Translations under genes and position numbers: made by a program
Assembly: GCA_035552195.1 (NCBI GenBank)
Contig: DASZLU010000026.1
Location: 248,001-312,000, forward strand
DNA from: CAIKMD01 sp035552195
GTDB lineage: Bacteria > Pseudomonadota > Alphaproteobacteria > ATCC43930 > CGMCC-115725
Direction: 5' to 3'
Length of the DNA stretch: 64,000 bases
Shown: positions 9,015-17,114 of the stretch, one piece after another
How positions within the stretch are numbered: the stretch's first letter is position 1
How the letters are laid out: the number at the start of each line of letters is the position of its first letter
Notes under the pieces: model-generated
What the model was told of the DNA's origin: nothing
What the model saw: only the letters and a program-made list of their open reading frames with translations
The model's database searches: none

Positions 9015-10154
9015 TCACCCACCGATACTGACGCCGATTAGCCGACCTAGGCCGAAAGTTACAGCGGCGGCGACGATGCCGATCGCGACTTGCCGCGTGC
9101 CGGAAAACAGCATTCCGCGGCCGGTGAAAAGCGTGGTGCCGGCACCGATCGCGAACATGGCGCAAGCGCTGATGACGAGGCTCGTCATGATCACGGCCGC
9201 GCCGGAGAGGAAGAAGAACGGCGCCACCGGAAAGACCGCGCCAAGGGCGAAGAGCAGAAACGATGTGCCTGCCGCGGTCCAGGGCGAGCCGCCGAGGTCG
9301 TCGGGATCGATGCCGAGCTCTTCGCGCGCCAGCGTGTCGAGCGCGGTTTCGGGATTGGCGATGATGCGCGCAGCTAACTCTCTCGCCTTGTCGGCCGGCA
9401 AGCCCTTCGCCTGGTAAATCAACTCGAGCTCTTCCTGCTCTTCTTCGGGAATCTCCTCGAGCTCGGCTTTCTCGGTCTCGATCTGGCGCGTGTAGAGCTC
9501 GCGCGCGCTGGTGACCGAGAGCCATTCGCCCATCGCCATCGAGCAGGCGCCGGCGAGCAGCCCCGCCAAGCCCGTGATGAGCACCGTCTTGCCTGAGAAT
9601 TCGGCGCCGGCCACGCCCATGACGAGGCTCAAATTGGAGACGAGTCCGTCATTGGCCCCCAGCACCGCGGCGCGCAGCGCATTACCGCCGGTGTGATGCC
9701 GGCCTTCGATCTGCGCCAGCGCGCTGCCGGAGAGGCCGCCGCGGATCGGCCGCGACGCGGCTTGCAACACACGCGAATGCGAGCGCTCGATGCCCGGCAG
9801 ACCGGCGGCACGGGCTTCGGGCTGGTCGTCATACATGCCACGATCCTCGCGCTCTATCCCGGCGACCATCGGCAATACCAAACCGGCGCCGAATTGGCGC
9901 GCCAGCCAGGCGAGGAGGCGCGTGCGCAGGCTGGCACGATAGCGGCCTGCGCTTTCGCCGACCTGAGCGAGCTGCTCGCGCCAGAGTGCCGCGTGCTTTT
10001 CCTCGATCGCGGCGAGGCGGCGATAGACCTCGCGCATCTGCGGCGTCTCTTCGCTTTCTGCGAGCACACGATAGAGCGCGGCGCTGTCGAGCTCGTCTTG
10101 CAGATTGCTGCGGTAACGTTCGGCCCTGTTTTGCTCTGGGTCTCGGTCAGGCAT
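9015..10154 (-). CDS. Ferritin-like/VIT1 fusion membrane protein (MbfA type)
   Basis: 379 residues. Residues 1-140 form a ferritin-like (erythrin/rubrerythrin) helical bundle with candidate iron ligands Glu21, Glu51 and the pair ExxH at 51-54 (EEKH). Residues about 150-379 are the CCC1/VIT1 transporter domain: NDGLVSNLSLVMG near 170, five hydrophobic helices, and an acidic cytoplasmic loop (EEIPEEEQEELE). This architecture is that of MbfA, an iron/manganese exporter of the inner membrane that protects rhizobia against iron and peroxide stress and is usually under Irr control. I saw no clear Irr box. 17 bp downstream of the phosphotransferase gene on the same strand. Confidence 0.88.
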   Translation of the reverse strand: MPDRDPEQNRAERYRSNLQDELDSAALYRVLAESEETPQMREVYRRLAAIEEKHAALWREQLAQVGESAGRYRASLRTRLLAWLARQFGAGLVLPMVAGIEREDRGMYDDQPEARAAGLPGIERSHSRVLQAASRPIRGGLSGSALAQIEGRHHTGGNALRAAVLGANDGLVSNLSLVMGVAGAEFSGKTVLITGLAGLLAGACSMAMGEWLSVTSARELYTRQIETEKAELEEIPEEEQEELELIYQAKGLPADKARELAARIIANPETALDTLAREELGIDPDDLGGSPWTAAGTSFLLFALGAVFPVAPFFFLSGAAVIMTSLVISACAMFAIGAGTTLFTGRGMLFSGTRQVAIGIVAAAVTFGLGRLIGVSIGG

Positions 10155-10170
10155 GGGGCGATCCTGGCTT

Positions 10171-11250
10171 CTAGCGCTGTTCCAGCGCTTCGACTTGGCG
10201 CCAGCCGGCTTCCGCGAGGCGCTTGGCGCGGGCGCCGCTTTCGAGCGCGCGCGCGCTGGCGGCGGTGCCTTCGCGGACGCGGCCCATGATCCCCTGGAGG
10301 ATCGCGGCGAGGCGAAACATGTTGAAGGCGATGTAGAAGTCCCAATCGGGCAATTCGCTTCGGCCGGTGCGCCGGCAATAGAGCGCGCAGCCTTCCGCTT
10401 CGCTCAAGATGCCGAGCGCGGCGAGATCGAAGCCGTGGAGACCGCGATAGCTGTCGGGCCCCAAGCGCCATGGCATCATGTGATAAGCGAAATCCGAGAG
10501 CGGATTGCCGAGGGTCGATAGCTCCCAATCGAGGATCGCGATCACGCGCGGCTCGCTCGGATGAAAGATCAGGTTGTCGATCCGGAAATCGCCGTGGATC
10601 AGGGTGGTCTCTTCGCTCGCCGGCGCGTGCGGTGGCAGCCACTCGATCAGCCGGTCCATGGCCGGGATCGTCTCGGTTTCTGAGGCGCGGTATTGCTTCG
10701 TCCAGCGATCGATCTGGCGCAGCACGTAGCTGCCCGGCCGGCCGTAATCCGAAAGCCCGATCGCCGCGTAATCCACTTTATGAAGCCGCGTGATCGCCTC
10801 GTTCATCGCCGCGAAGATGCCGTGCCGCTCCGCCCTGGGCAGCGCCGGCAGGGTCGGATCCCAGAACACGCGGCCCTCGACGTAATCCATCAGGTAGAAA
10901 GCCGTCCCAATAATGCCCTCGTCCATGCAGAGCGCACGCATTTTGGGCACCGGCACGTTGGTCGCGGCCAGCGCCGACATGACACGGAATTCACGATCGA
11001 CAGCGTGTGCCGAGGGCAGGAGCTTGCCCGGCGGCTTGCGCCGCAAGACATAGCGTCGGTCACCGGCGGCGACACGATAGGTCGGGTTGGACTGCCCGCC
11101 TTTGAATTGCTCAACTGCAACCGGGCCGTGAAAGCCGGTGGCATTCGCCCGCATCCAGCTTTCCAGCGCGGGGATGTCGAAGCGGTGCTGCTCGCGCACG
11201 GGCATCGTGCCGGCAAAGTCTTCGGGGCGAAATTGCTCGGTTTCACTCAT
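10171..11250 (-). CDS. Phosphotransferase family protein (APH/ACAD10 type)
   Basis: 359 residues. Kinase-like fold of the choline/aminoglycoside phosphotransferase family: N-lobe VEQFKGGQSNPTYRV, hinge, catalytic loop HGDFRIDN (Asp221, Asn226) and metal-binding DWE (Asp241). The sequence is closest to the branch found with acyl-CoA dehydrogenases (ACAD10/11 N-terminal domain), which phosphorylate 4-hydroxyacyl compounds, rather than to antibiotic-resistance enzymes; there is no dehydrogenase next to it here. The start MSETEQ at 11250 has GAGG five bases upstream; an in-frame ATG five codons earlier has no such site. Probably cotranscribed with the VIT gene (17-bp gap). Confidence 0.85.
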   Translation of the reverse strand: MSETEQFRPEDFAGTMPVREQHRFDIPALESWMRANATGFHGPVAVEQFKGGQSNPTYRVAAGDRRYVLRRKPPGKLLPSAHAVDREFRVMSALAATNVPVPKMRALCMDEGIIGTAFYLMDYVEGRVFWDPTLPALPRAERHGIFAAMNEAITRLHKVDYAAIGLSDYGRPGSYVLRQIDRWTKQYRASETETIPAMDRLIEWLPPHAPASEETTLIHGDFRIDNLIFHPSEPRVIAILDWELSTLGNPLSDFAYHMMPWRLGPDSYRGLHGFDLAALGILSEAEGCALYCRRTGRSELPDWDFYIAFNMFRLAAILQGIMGRVREGTAASARALESGARAKRLAEAGWRQVEALEQR

Positions 11251-11763
11251 CTTGGCCTCACGCACGCAGCAGATGTCATGACCAAAAAGCCACAGTCGGC
11301 GGGAAGAACGCCACCTGGTCGCGCAAACTCCTTAACAATGCCACGTTTTTGGGCAATGCTTTTGTTGAAGGTATTGGCCGCACACGACGTGATATTCGCC
11401 GCCGGGCGCATCCGTTTCGGCCTAATCGGCCGGAATCCAGGAATTCCTTGCCCCGCAAGGGCTTTTCGCTCGGCTGTAATTCGCCCTTTTGCCTGGGTTG
11501 CGCGCGTGGATCATAGCCGCCTCGACGGGACCGCAAACGTCGACTCGGCGCAAAGCCGGGAAAAATATCTACGTATTATTTATCGGGGACAGGGAAAACC
11601 TGGATCGACGGCGCTGGCTCGACCGTTATGGTTAATGCCTCGTCAATCTTTCAGCGCAACGATTGGGTTCGAGTTCATTGGGGAATGCGAGGCGCGATAG
11701 CACTGGTCCTGAAATTGCAATTTGCTCAATTTGCACATTGAGATGAGTGGAAAGGTGGGGACA
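11251..11763. other. Gene-free 5' region of prkA
   Basis: 513 bp between two divergent genes. Small frames on both strands lack coding character. An AT-rich patch lies at 11562-11582, and a sigma-54-like element at 11704-11719 (listed separately). Otherwise I see nothing in it. Confidence 0.6.
11704..11719 (+). promoter_or_regulatory. Candidate sigma-54 (-24/-12) promoter for prkA
   Basis: TGGTCCTGAAATTGCA matches the sigma-54 consensus TGGCACG-N4-TTGCA at the GG and GC dinucleotides with the exact 10-nt spacing, and at nine of twelve conserved positions. A start about 12 nt downstream of the GC would fall near 11730, giving a 34-nt leader before ATG 11764. In enterobacteria the homologous yeaGH operon is induced by nitrogen starvation, which makes a sigma-54 site plausible. 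Unverified. Confidence 0.4.
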
Positions 11764-13710
11764 ATGACGACGCAAGACGGACTCTTCGGTCTCTTCGCCA
11801 AACATTACGACACTCAAAAAGAGGCCGAGATGTCCCTTGAGGATTATCTCAAGGCCTGTGCGCGCGAGCCGATGGCATACGCCAGCGCGGCCGAGCGAAT
11901 GATCGCCGCGATCGGCGAGCCCGAGATGGTCGACACGAGCACCGACTCGCGCCTCGGCCGCATCTTCATGAACCGCACCATCCGTATCTACCCGGCCTTC
12001 GCCGAGTTCTACGGCATGGAAGAGACGATCGAGCGCATCGTTGGCTACTTCCGCCACGCGGCGCAGGGTCTCGAAGAGCGTAAGCAGGTGCTCTATCTGC
12101 TCGGCCCGGTCGGCGGCGGCAAATCCTCGCTCGCCGAGCGCCTCAAAGCGCTGATGGAGCGAATGCCGGTCTATGTCTTGAAAGCGGGCAAGGAAATGAG
12201 CCCGATCTTCGAAAGCCCCTTGGGCCTGTTCGATCCGAACACCATGGGCGACATGATCGAGAAGCAATACAAAATTCCGAAACGCCGCCTGACCGGCCTC
12301 GTCAGCCCTTGGGCGCTGAAGCGGCTCGACGAATTCGGCGGCGATATCTCGAAGTTCAACGTGGTGCGCGTGCATCCGTCGCGGTTACGCCAGATTTGCG
12401 TCGCCAAGACGGAGCCGGGCGATGAGAACAACCAGGACATCTCCTCGCTGGTCGGCAAGGTCGATATCCGCAAGCTCGAATTCTTCTCGCAGAACGACGC
12501 CGATGCCTATTCCTTCTCGGGCGGTCTCAACCGCACGACGCAGGGCATCATGGAATTCGTCGAGATGTTCAAGGCGCCGATCAAGATGCTGCATCCATTG
12601 CTGACGGCAACGCAGGAAGGCAACTATATCGGTTCCGAGAATATCGGCGCGATCCCGTTCCAGGGTATCATCCTCGCCCATTCGAACGAAGCCGAGTGGC
12701 AGACCTTCAAGAGCAACCGCAACAACGAAGCCTTCATCGACCGCATCTGCGTGATCAAGGTGCCGTATTGCCTGCGCTCTTCGGAGGAGCGGCAGATCTA
12801 CGAGAAGCTCCTGCAAAACAGCGAGCTGGCCAACAATCCCTGCGCCCCCGGGACGCTCGATATGCTGGCGCGGTTCTGCGTCCTCTCGCGCATGAAGCCG
12901 CACGAGAATTCGAATCTCTATTCGAAGATGCGCTCCTATGACGGCGAGAGCCTCAAGGACACCGATCCGCGCGCCCGTACGGTGCAAGAGTATCGCGACG
13001 CGGCGGGCGTCGATGAGGGCATGAACGGTCTCTCGACCCGCTTTGCCTTCAAGGTCCTCTCGAGCACCTTCAATTACGACACGCACGAGATTTCTGCCGA
13101 TCCCGTGCACCTTATGTATATCCTCGAGCAGTCGATCCGCCGCGAGCAGTACGGCGACGATCAGGAGAAGAAGCTCCTCGCTTTCATCAAGGCCGAGCTG
13201 GCGCCGCGTTATGCCGAATTCATCGGCAACGAGATTCAGAAGGCCTATCTCGAATCCTACGGCGATTACGGGCAGAACCTCTTCGACCGCTATGTCGCTT
13301 ATGCCGATGCGTGGATCGAGGATCAGGACTACAAGGATCCGGATACCGGCCAGCTCATGGATCGCGAGCTCTTGAACCAGGAACTCTCGAAGATCGAGAA
13401 GCCGGCGGGCATCGCCAATCCGAAAGACTTCCGCAACGAAGTCGTGAAGTTCGCACTGCGTGCGCGCGCCGCGAACAAGGGCAAGAACCCGGCCTGGACG
13501 TCCTATGAGAAGCTGCGCGAGGTGATCGAGAAGCGCATGTTCAGCCAAGTCGAGGATTTGCTGCCTGTCATCAGCTTCGGCACGAAGAAAGACGGCGAAA
13601 CCGAGAAGAAGCATAATGACTTCCTCGAGCGCATGACCTCGCGCGGGTATACGCCGCGTCAGGTACGGCGCCTCGTCGAGTGGTATATGCGTGTGAACAA
13701 AGCCGGCTGA
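11764..13710 (+). CDS. prkA: PrkA serine protein kinase (YeaG)
   Basis: 648 residues, normal for the family. N-terminal AAA-type domain with Walker A GPVGGGKSS at about 127-135, C-terminal PrkA kinase-like domain; cytoplasmic. In Bacillus PrkA acts in sporulation, in E. coli YeaG works in stress and nitrogen-starvation survival. Start choice: ATG 11764 has GGTGGGG just upstream and gives MTTQDGLFGLFAKHYD, the usual N-terminus; upstream ATGs at 11722 and 11743 lie before or at the predicted transcription start. First gene of prkA-yeaH-spoVR; 24 bp separate it from yeaH. Confidence 0.95.
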   Translation: MTTQDGLFGLFAKHYDTQKEAEMSLEDYLKACAREPMAYASAAERMIAAIGEPEMVDTSTDSRLGRIFMNRTIRIYPAFAEFYGMEETIERIVGYFRHAAQGLEERKQVLYLLGPVGGGKSSLAERLKALMERMPVYVLKAGKEMSPIFESPLGLFDPNTMGDMIEKQYKIPKRRLTGLVSPWALKRLDEFGGDISKFNVVRVHPSRLRQICVAKTEPGDENNQDISSLVGKVDIRKLEFFSQNDADAYSFSGGLNRTTQGIMEFVEMFKAPIKMLHPLLTATQEGNYIGSENIGAIPFQGIILAHSNEAEWQTFKSNRNNEAFIDRICVIKVPYCLRSSEERQIYEKLLQNSELANNPCAPGTLDMLARFCVLSRMKPHENSNLYSKMRSYDGESLKDTDPRARTVQEYRDAAGVDEGMNGLSTRFAFKVLSSTFNYDTHEISADPVHLMYILEQSIRREQYGDDQEKKLLAFIKAELAPRYAEFIGNEIQKAYLESYGDYGQNLFDRYVAYADAWIEDQDYKDPDTGQLMDRELLNQELSKIEKPAGIANPKDFRNEVVKFALRARAANKGKNPAWTSYEKLREVIEKRMFSQVEDLLPVISFGTKKDGETEKKHNDFLERMTSRGYTPRQVRRLVEWYMRVNKAG

Positions 13711-13734
13711 TCGGCGCGAGGAGATAAGCGCGCG

Positions 13735-15027
13735 ATGAACATCATCGACCGCCGGCCCAATCCGAAAGGAAAAAGCCTCGCCAATCGCCAGCGCTTCATC
13801 GAGCGGGCGAAAGGCGAGGTGAAGGACGCGATCGCCGAAGCCTTGAAGCGCCGCAAGATCGGTGACGCCGCGGGCGGCGAAAAGGTTTCGATCCCGACCA
13901 AGGGCATCCAAGAGCCCGTCTTCCGCTCTGCCTCGCGCGGCGGCAAGCGCGAATATGTGCTGCCCGGCAACAAGAAATTCGTCGCCGGCGACAAGATCGA
14001 GCGGCCGCAGCAAGGCGGTGGCGGCGGGCGCGGCCAGGCGAGCGCCGAGGACAATGGCGAGCAGGACGCTTTCGAGTTCATGCTCTCCAAAGACGAATTC
14101 CTCGATCTGCTGTTCGAGGATCTCGAGTTGCCGAATCTCATCAAGACCAAGCTTAAATCGATGGAGACGACGCAGTTGCAGCGCGCCGGCTATTCCATCG
14201 AAGGCACGCCGGCGAGCCTCAATATCCGGCGCACCATGCGCAACAGCTTGGCGCGGCGCATCTCGCTGAACCGTCCGAGCCCCGCGGATATCGAGGCGAT
14301 GGAGCGGCAAGCGAAGGCGGCCGAGGACGCCGACGACGCCGAGAGCGCTGCACAGGCGCTCGCCGATCTCGAAGCGGCGAAGCTGCGCGCCCGGCGCTTT
14401 GCCTATATCGATCCGGTCGATGTCCGCTACAACCGCTTCGAACGCATTCCGAAGCCGAACGCGCAGGCGGTGATGTTCTGCCTGATGGACGTGTCGGGCT
14501 CAATGACCGAGGCGATGAAAGATCTCGCCAAACGCTTCTTCCTCTTGCTGCACGTCTTCCTGACGCGGCGCTACAAGACAGTCGATCTCGTCTTCATCCG
14601 TCATACCTCGAATGCCCAGGAGGTCGACGAGGACACTTTCTTCCATAGCCGCGAGACCGGCGGCACGATCGTGTCGACGGCGCTCGAGGAAATGCTGAAA
14701 GTCGTGCAGGAGCGTTACAATCCCGAGAACTGGAACATCTACGCGGCGCAGGCGTCCGACGGCGATAATTATTCGGAGGACAGCGACCGTTGCAGCCAGC
14801 TCTTGGGCCAGGAGCTTCTGCCGCTGACGCAGTACTTCGCCTATATCGAAGTGGGCGCCGAAGCGACGCTGCGCCACGGTTTTCCGTCGCCGCCCACCGA
14901 TCTCTGGCGGACCTACGCCTCGATCGCGCCGGCACATGAGAATTTCGCCATGCGCAAGGTCGCCGATCCTTCGCAGATCTATCCGGTGTTCCACGATCTC
15001 TTTGTCAAGGATCGCGAGCATGCCTGA
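13735..15027 (+). CDS. yeaH: UPF0229/DUF444 protein YeaH
   Basis: 430 residues. N-terminal part is basic and Gly-rich with an RPQQGGGGGRGQA linker at about 88-101; C-terminal half is von Willebrand A-like with MIDAS sequence CLMDVSGSM at about 247-255. The family always travels with PrkA and SpoVR and probably acts in one complex, although the biochemical activity is not known. GAGGAG at 13719-13724 precedes the ATG. The last 8 bp overlap the start of spoVR, indicating translational coupling. Confidence 0.95.
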   Translation: MNIIDRRPNPKGKSLANRQRFIERAKGEVKDAIAEALKRRKIGDAAGGEKVSIPTKGIQEPVFRSASRGGKREYVLPGNKKFVAGDKIERPQQGGGGGRGQASAEDNGEQDAFEFMLSKDEFLDLLFEDLELPNLIKTKLKSMETTQLQRAGYSIEGTPASLNIRRTMRNSLARRISLNRPSPADIEAMERQAKAAEDADDAESAAQALADLEAAKLRARRFAYIDPVDVRYNRFERIPKPNAQAVMFCLMDVSGSMTEAMKDLAKRFFLLLHVFLTRRYKTVDLVFIRHTSNAQEVDEDTFFHSRETGGTIVSTALEEMLKVVQERYNPENWNIYAAQASDGDNYSEDSDRCSQLLGQELLPLTQYFAYIEVGAEATLRHGFPSPPTDLWRTYASIAPAHENFAMRKVADPSQIYPVFHDLFVKDREHA

Positions 15028-16588
15028 GACGTTGCTGAATTCGATCACCGGCGACGACAAGCTACTCTTCACCGGCCCGGAATGGGATTTCGAGAAGCTC
15101 AGGCGTGTCTACGACGCGATCGAAGAGATCGCCGTCGGCGAAATGGGGCTCGATGTTTATCCCAATCAGATCGAGGTGATCACGTCGGAGCAGATGCTCG
15201 ACGCCTATGCCTCGATCGGCCTGCCGCTGATGTATCGGCATTGGAGCTTCGGCAAGCATTTCGCGCGCGAGGAGACGCTCTATCGCAAGGGCTATCAAGG
15301 TCTTGCCTACGAGATCGTCATCAATTCCAGCCCCTGCATCTCCTACATCATGGAAGAGAATTCCATGGCGATGCAGACGCTGGTCGTCGCGCATGCCGCC
15401 TTCGGCCACAATCATTTCTTCAAAAACAACTTCCTCTTCCGGCAATGGACGGATGCAACCGGTATCCTCGACTATCTGACCTTCGCGCGCGACTACATCG
15501 CGCACGCTGAAGAGATGTTCGGTGCCGACGAGGTCGAGCGTACGATCGACGCGGCCCATGCGTTGATGAGCCACGGTGTCCATCGCTACGCGCGCCGGCC
15601 GAAGCTCAATCTCGAGGAAGAGAAGAAGCGCGAGGACGAGCGTCGCCGTTTCGCTGAAGAGAATTACGACGACATTTGGCGCACGGCGCAGCTCGCGCAA
15701 GAGGTTGCTTCGACCGACGCCAAGCGGGCGGAGCAGGAGTTGGCGGCGATCCGCGCCAAGCTCGGCTTGCCGGAAGAAAATCTCCTTTATTTCCTCGAGA
15801 AGCGGGCGCCGCGCCTGAAGCCGTGGCAGCGCGAGATGATGCGCATCGTGCGCAACGTCTCGCAATATTTCTATCCGCAAAAGCAGACCAAGATGATGAA
15901 CGAAGGTTGTGCGACCTTCTGTCATTACGAGATCGTGCATCGCCTGCACGAGAAAGGCCTGATCAGCGACGGCACGCTCTTGGAGATCATGCATTCGCAT
16001 ACCAGCGTGGTAACGCAGCCTGAATTCGACGATCAGCGCTATAGCGGCATTAATCCTTACGCCCTCGGCTTTGCCATGATGCGCGATATCAAGCGCATCT
16101 GCCTCGATCCCTCGGCCGAGGATCGCGAGTGGTTCCCGGATTTCGCCGGCAACGGCGATCCGTATGGCACACTGCGGCATGCCTGGGCGAATTACCGCGA
16201 CGAGAGCTTCATCCTGCAATATCTCAGCCCGCGGCTGATGCGTGAATTCCGCCTGTTCAAGCTGGTCGACGATGCGGATCAGGAAGCGATGCTGGTCGGT
16301 GCGATCCATGAGGATCGCGGCTATCGCGAGATCCGGCGCGCGCTGGCTCGGCAATACGATCTCGCGCACCACGAGCCCGATATCCAGGTACGCGACGTCG
16401 ATCTCGCCGGCGACCGTTGCCTGGTGTTGAGCCATGCGGTGCATGACGGTGTGCTGCTTGACGAGAATTCGGCTCGCGCCGTGCTCGAGCAATTGTCGGG
16501 TCTCTGGCATTACGGCATCCGTCTCGAAGAGACTGATGCAATCAGCGACAAGATCCTCAAAACCCACGAAGTCTCCGCGCGGCACTAA
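15020..16588 (+). CDS. spoVR: SpoVR family protein
   Basis: 522 residues from ATG 15020 (MPETLLNSITGDDKLLFTG), which overlaps the yeaH stop by 8 bp. Contains the SpoVR signature around residues 70-130 (HWSFGKHF, then INSSPCISYIMEEN), and the conserved NEGCATFCHYE segment. Required for cortex formation in Bacillus, in proteobacteria part of the PrkA-YeaH-SpoVR stress module. An upstream in-frame start inside yeaH would add 28 residues of non-conserved sequence and was rejected. Confidence 0.95.
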   Translation: MPETLLNSITGDDKLLFTGPEWDFEKLRRVYDAIEEIAVGEMGLDVYPNQIEVITSEQMLDAYASIGLPLMYRHWSFGKHFAREETLYRKGYQGLAYEIVINSSPCISYIMEENSMAMQTLVVAHAAFGHNHFFKNNFLFRQWTDATGILDYLTFARDYIAHAEEMFGADEVERTIDAAHALMSHGVHRYARRPKLNLEEEKKREDERRRFAEENYDDIWRTAQLAQEVASTDAKRAEQELAAIRAKLGLPEENLLYFLEKRAPRLKPWQREMMRIVRNVSQYFYPQKQTKMMNEGCATFCHYEIVHRLHEKGLISDGTLLEIMHSHTSVVTQPEFDDQRYSGINPYALGFAMMRDIKRICLDPSAEDREWFPDFAGNGDPYGTLRHAWANYRDESFILQYLSPRLMREFRLFKLVDDADQEAMLVGAIHEDRGYREIRRALARQYDLAHHEPDIQVRDVDLAGDRCLVLSHAVHDGVLLDENSARAVLEQLSGLWHYGIRLEETDAISDKILKTHEVSARH

Positions 16589-16613
16589 AGCCGCGCGGCC
16601 GTGGCCCTAACGT

Positions 16614-16886
16614 TCAGTGCAGGCTGAACGACGCTTGCACGTAGCGGTGTTTTGCCGGTCCGATCAGCGAGGCCTGCGCGACCTGCACGGAATGCAGCCT
16701 GCCCTCGATGTTCGTTTCCCAGAAAGCCAGGAATCGCTGCAGCTCGGGATAGCGCGGGGCGATATCGAGCTGCTGCCAGATAAAGCTCTGAACGAGATGC
16801 GGATGGTCGGGCAGGTGATAGAGGATCTCGGCCGTGGTCAGCCGATAGCCTTCAAGCTGCTTGCGAATGACCTCTTGAGCGAGCAT
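16614..16886 (-). CDS. usg: Usg family protein
   Basis: 90 residues, cytoplasmic. The core GYRLTTAEILYHLPDHPHL (about 11-29), the segment LQRFLAFWETNIEG and the ending VQASFSLH are those of the alphaproteobacterial Usg family, first named beside a tryptophan biosynthesis gene; function unknown. Start MLAQEVIRKQ at 16886 has AGAGG eight bases upstream; an in-frame start 24 codons earlier gives a non-conserved leader. It converges on spoVR. Confidence 0.85.
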   Translation of the reverse strand: MLAQEVIRKQLEGYRLTTAEILYHLPDHPHLVQSFIWQQLDIAPRYPELQRFLAFWETNIEGRLHSVQVAQASLIGPAKHRYVQASFSLH

Positions 16887-17114
16887 GCGTAAAACCTCTT
16901 TGAAACCTCTTTGCGAAGCCGTGAGTAGACAACGGCGATTGCTCTCTAGGTTTCCCAATCCTGGTTAATAATCAAGAAAAAACAAAATATATCAGTATAT
17001 TAGCAGCGAAGCTCGACGAGTGCTGCTAGACGCGCTACGAGCCCGCATCATCCTTTCGCATAGTTATGCGCATCGATCGCCGCCGGTATAGAGGCGATGG
17101 AAGGATGCCGCTCA

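Noticed and set aside
11276..11536. 86-residue frame on the minus strand upstream of prkA
   Set aside because: Arg-rich without conserved segments or a ribosome binding site; treated as chance.
12385..14310. 641-residue frame on the minus strand
   Set aside because: Lies opposite prkA and yeaH, which have clear families; the composition (His, Asp, Arg, Gly) is that of GC-rich antisense shadows.
15062..16585. 507-residue frame on the minus strand
   Set aside because: Antisense to spoVR, no conserved features.
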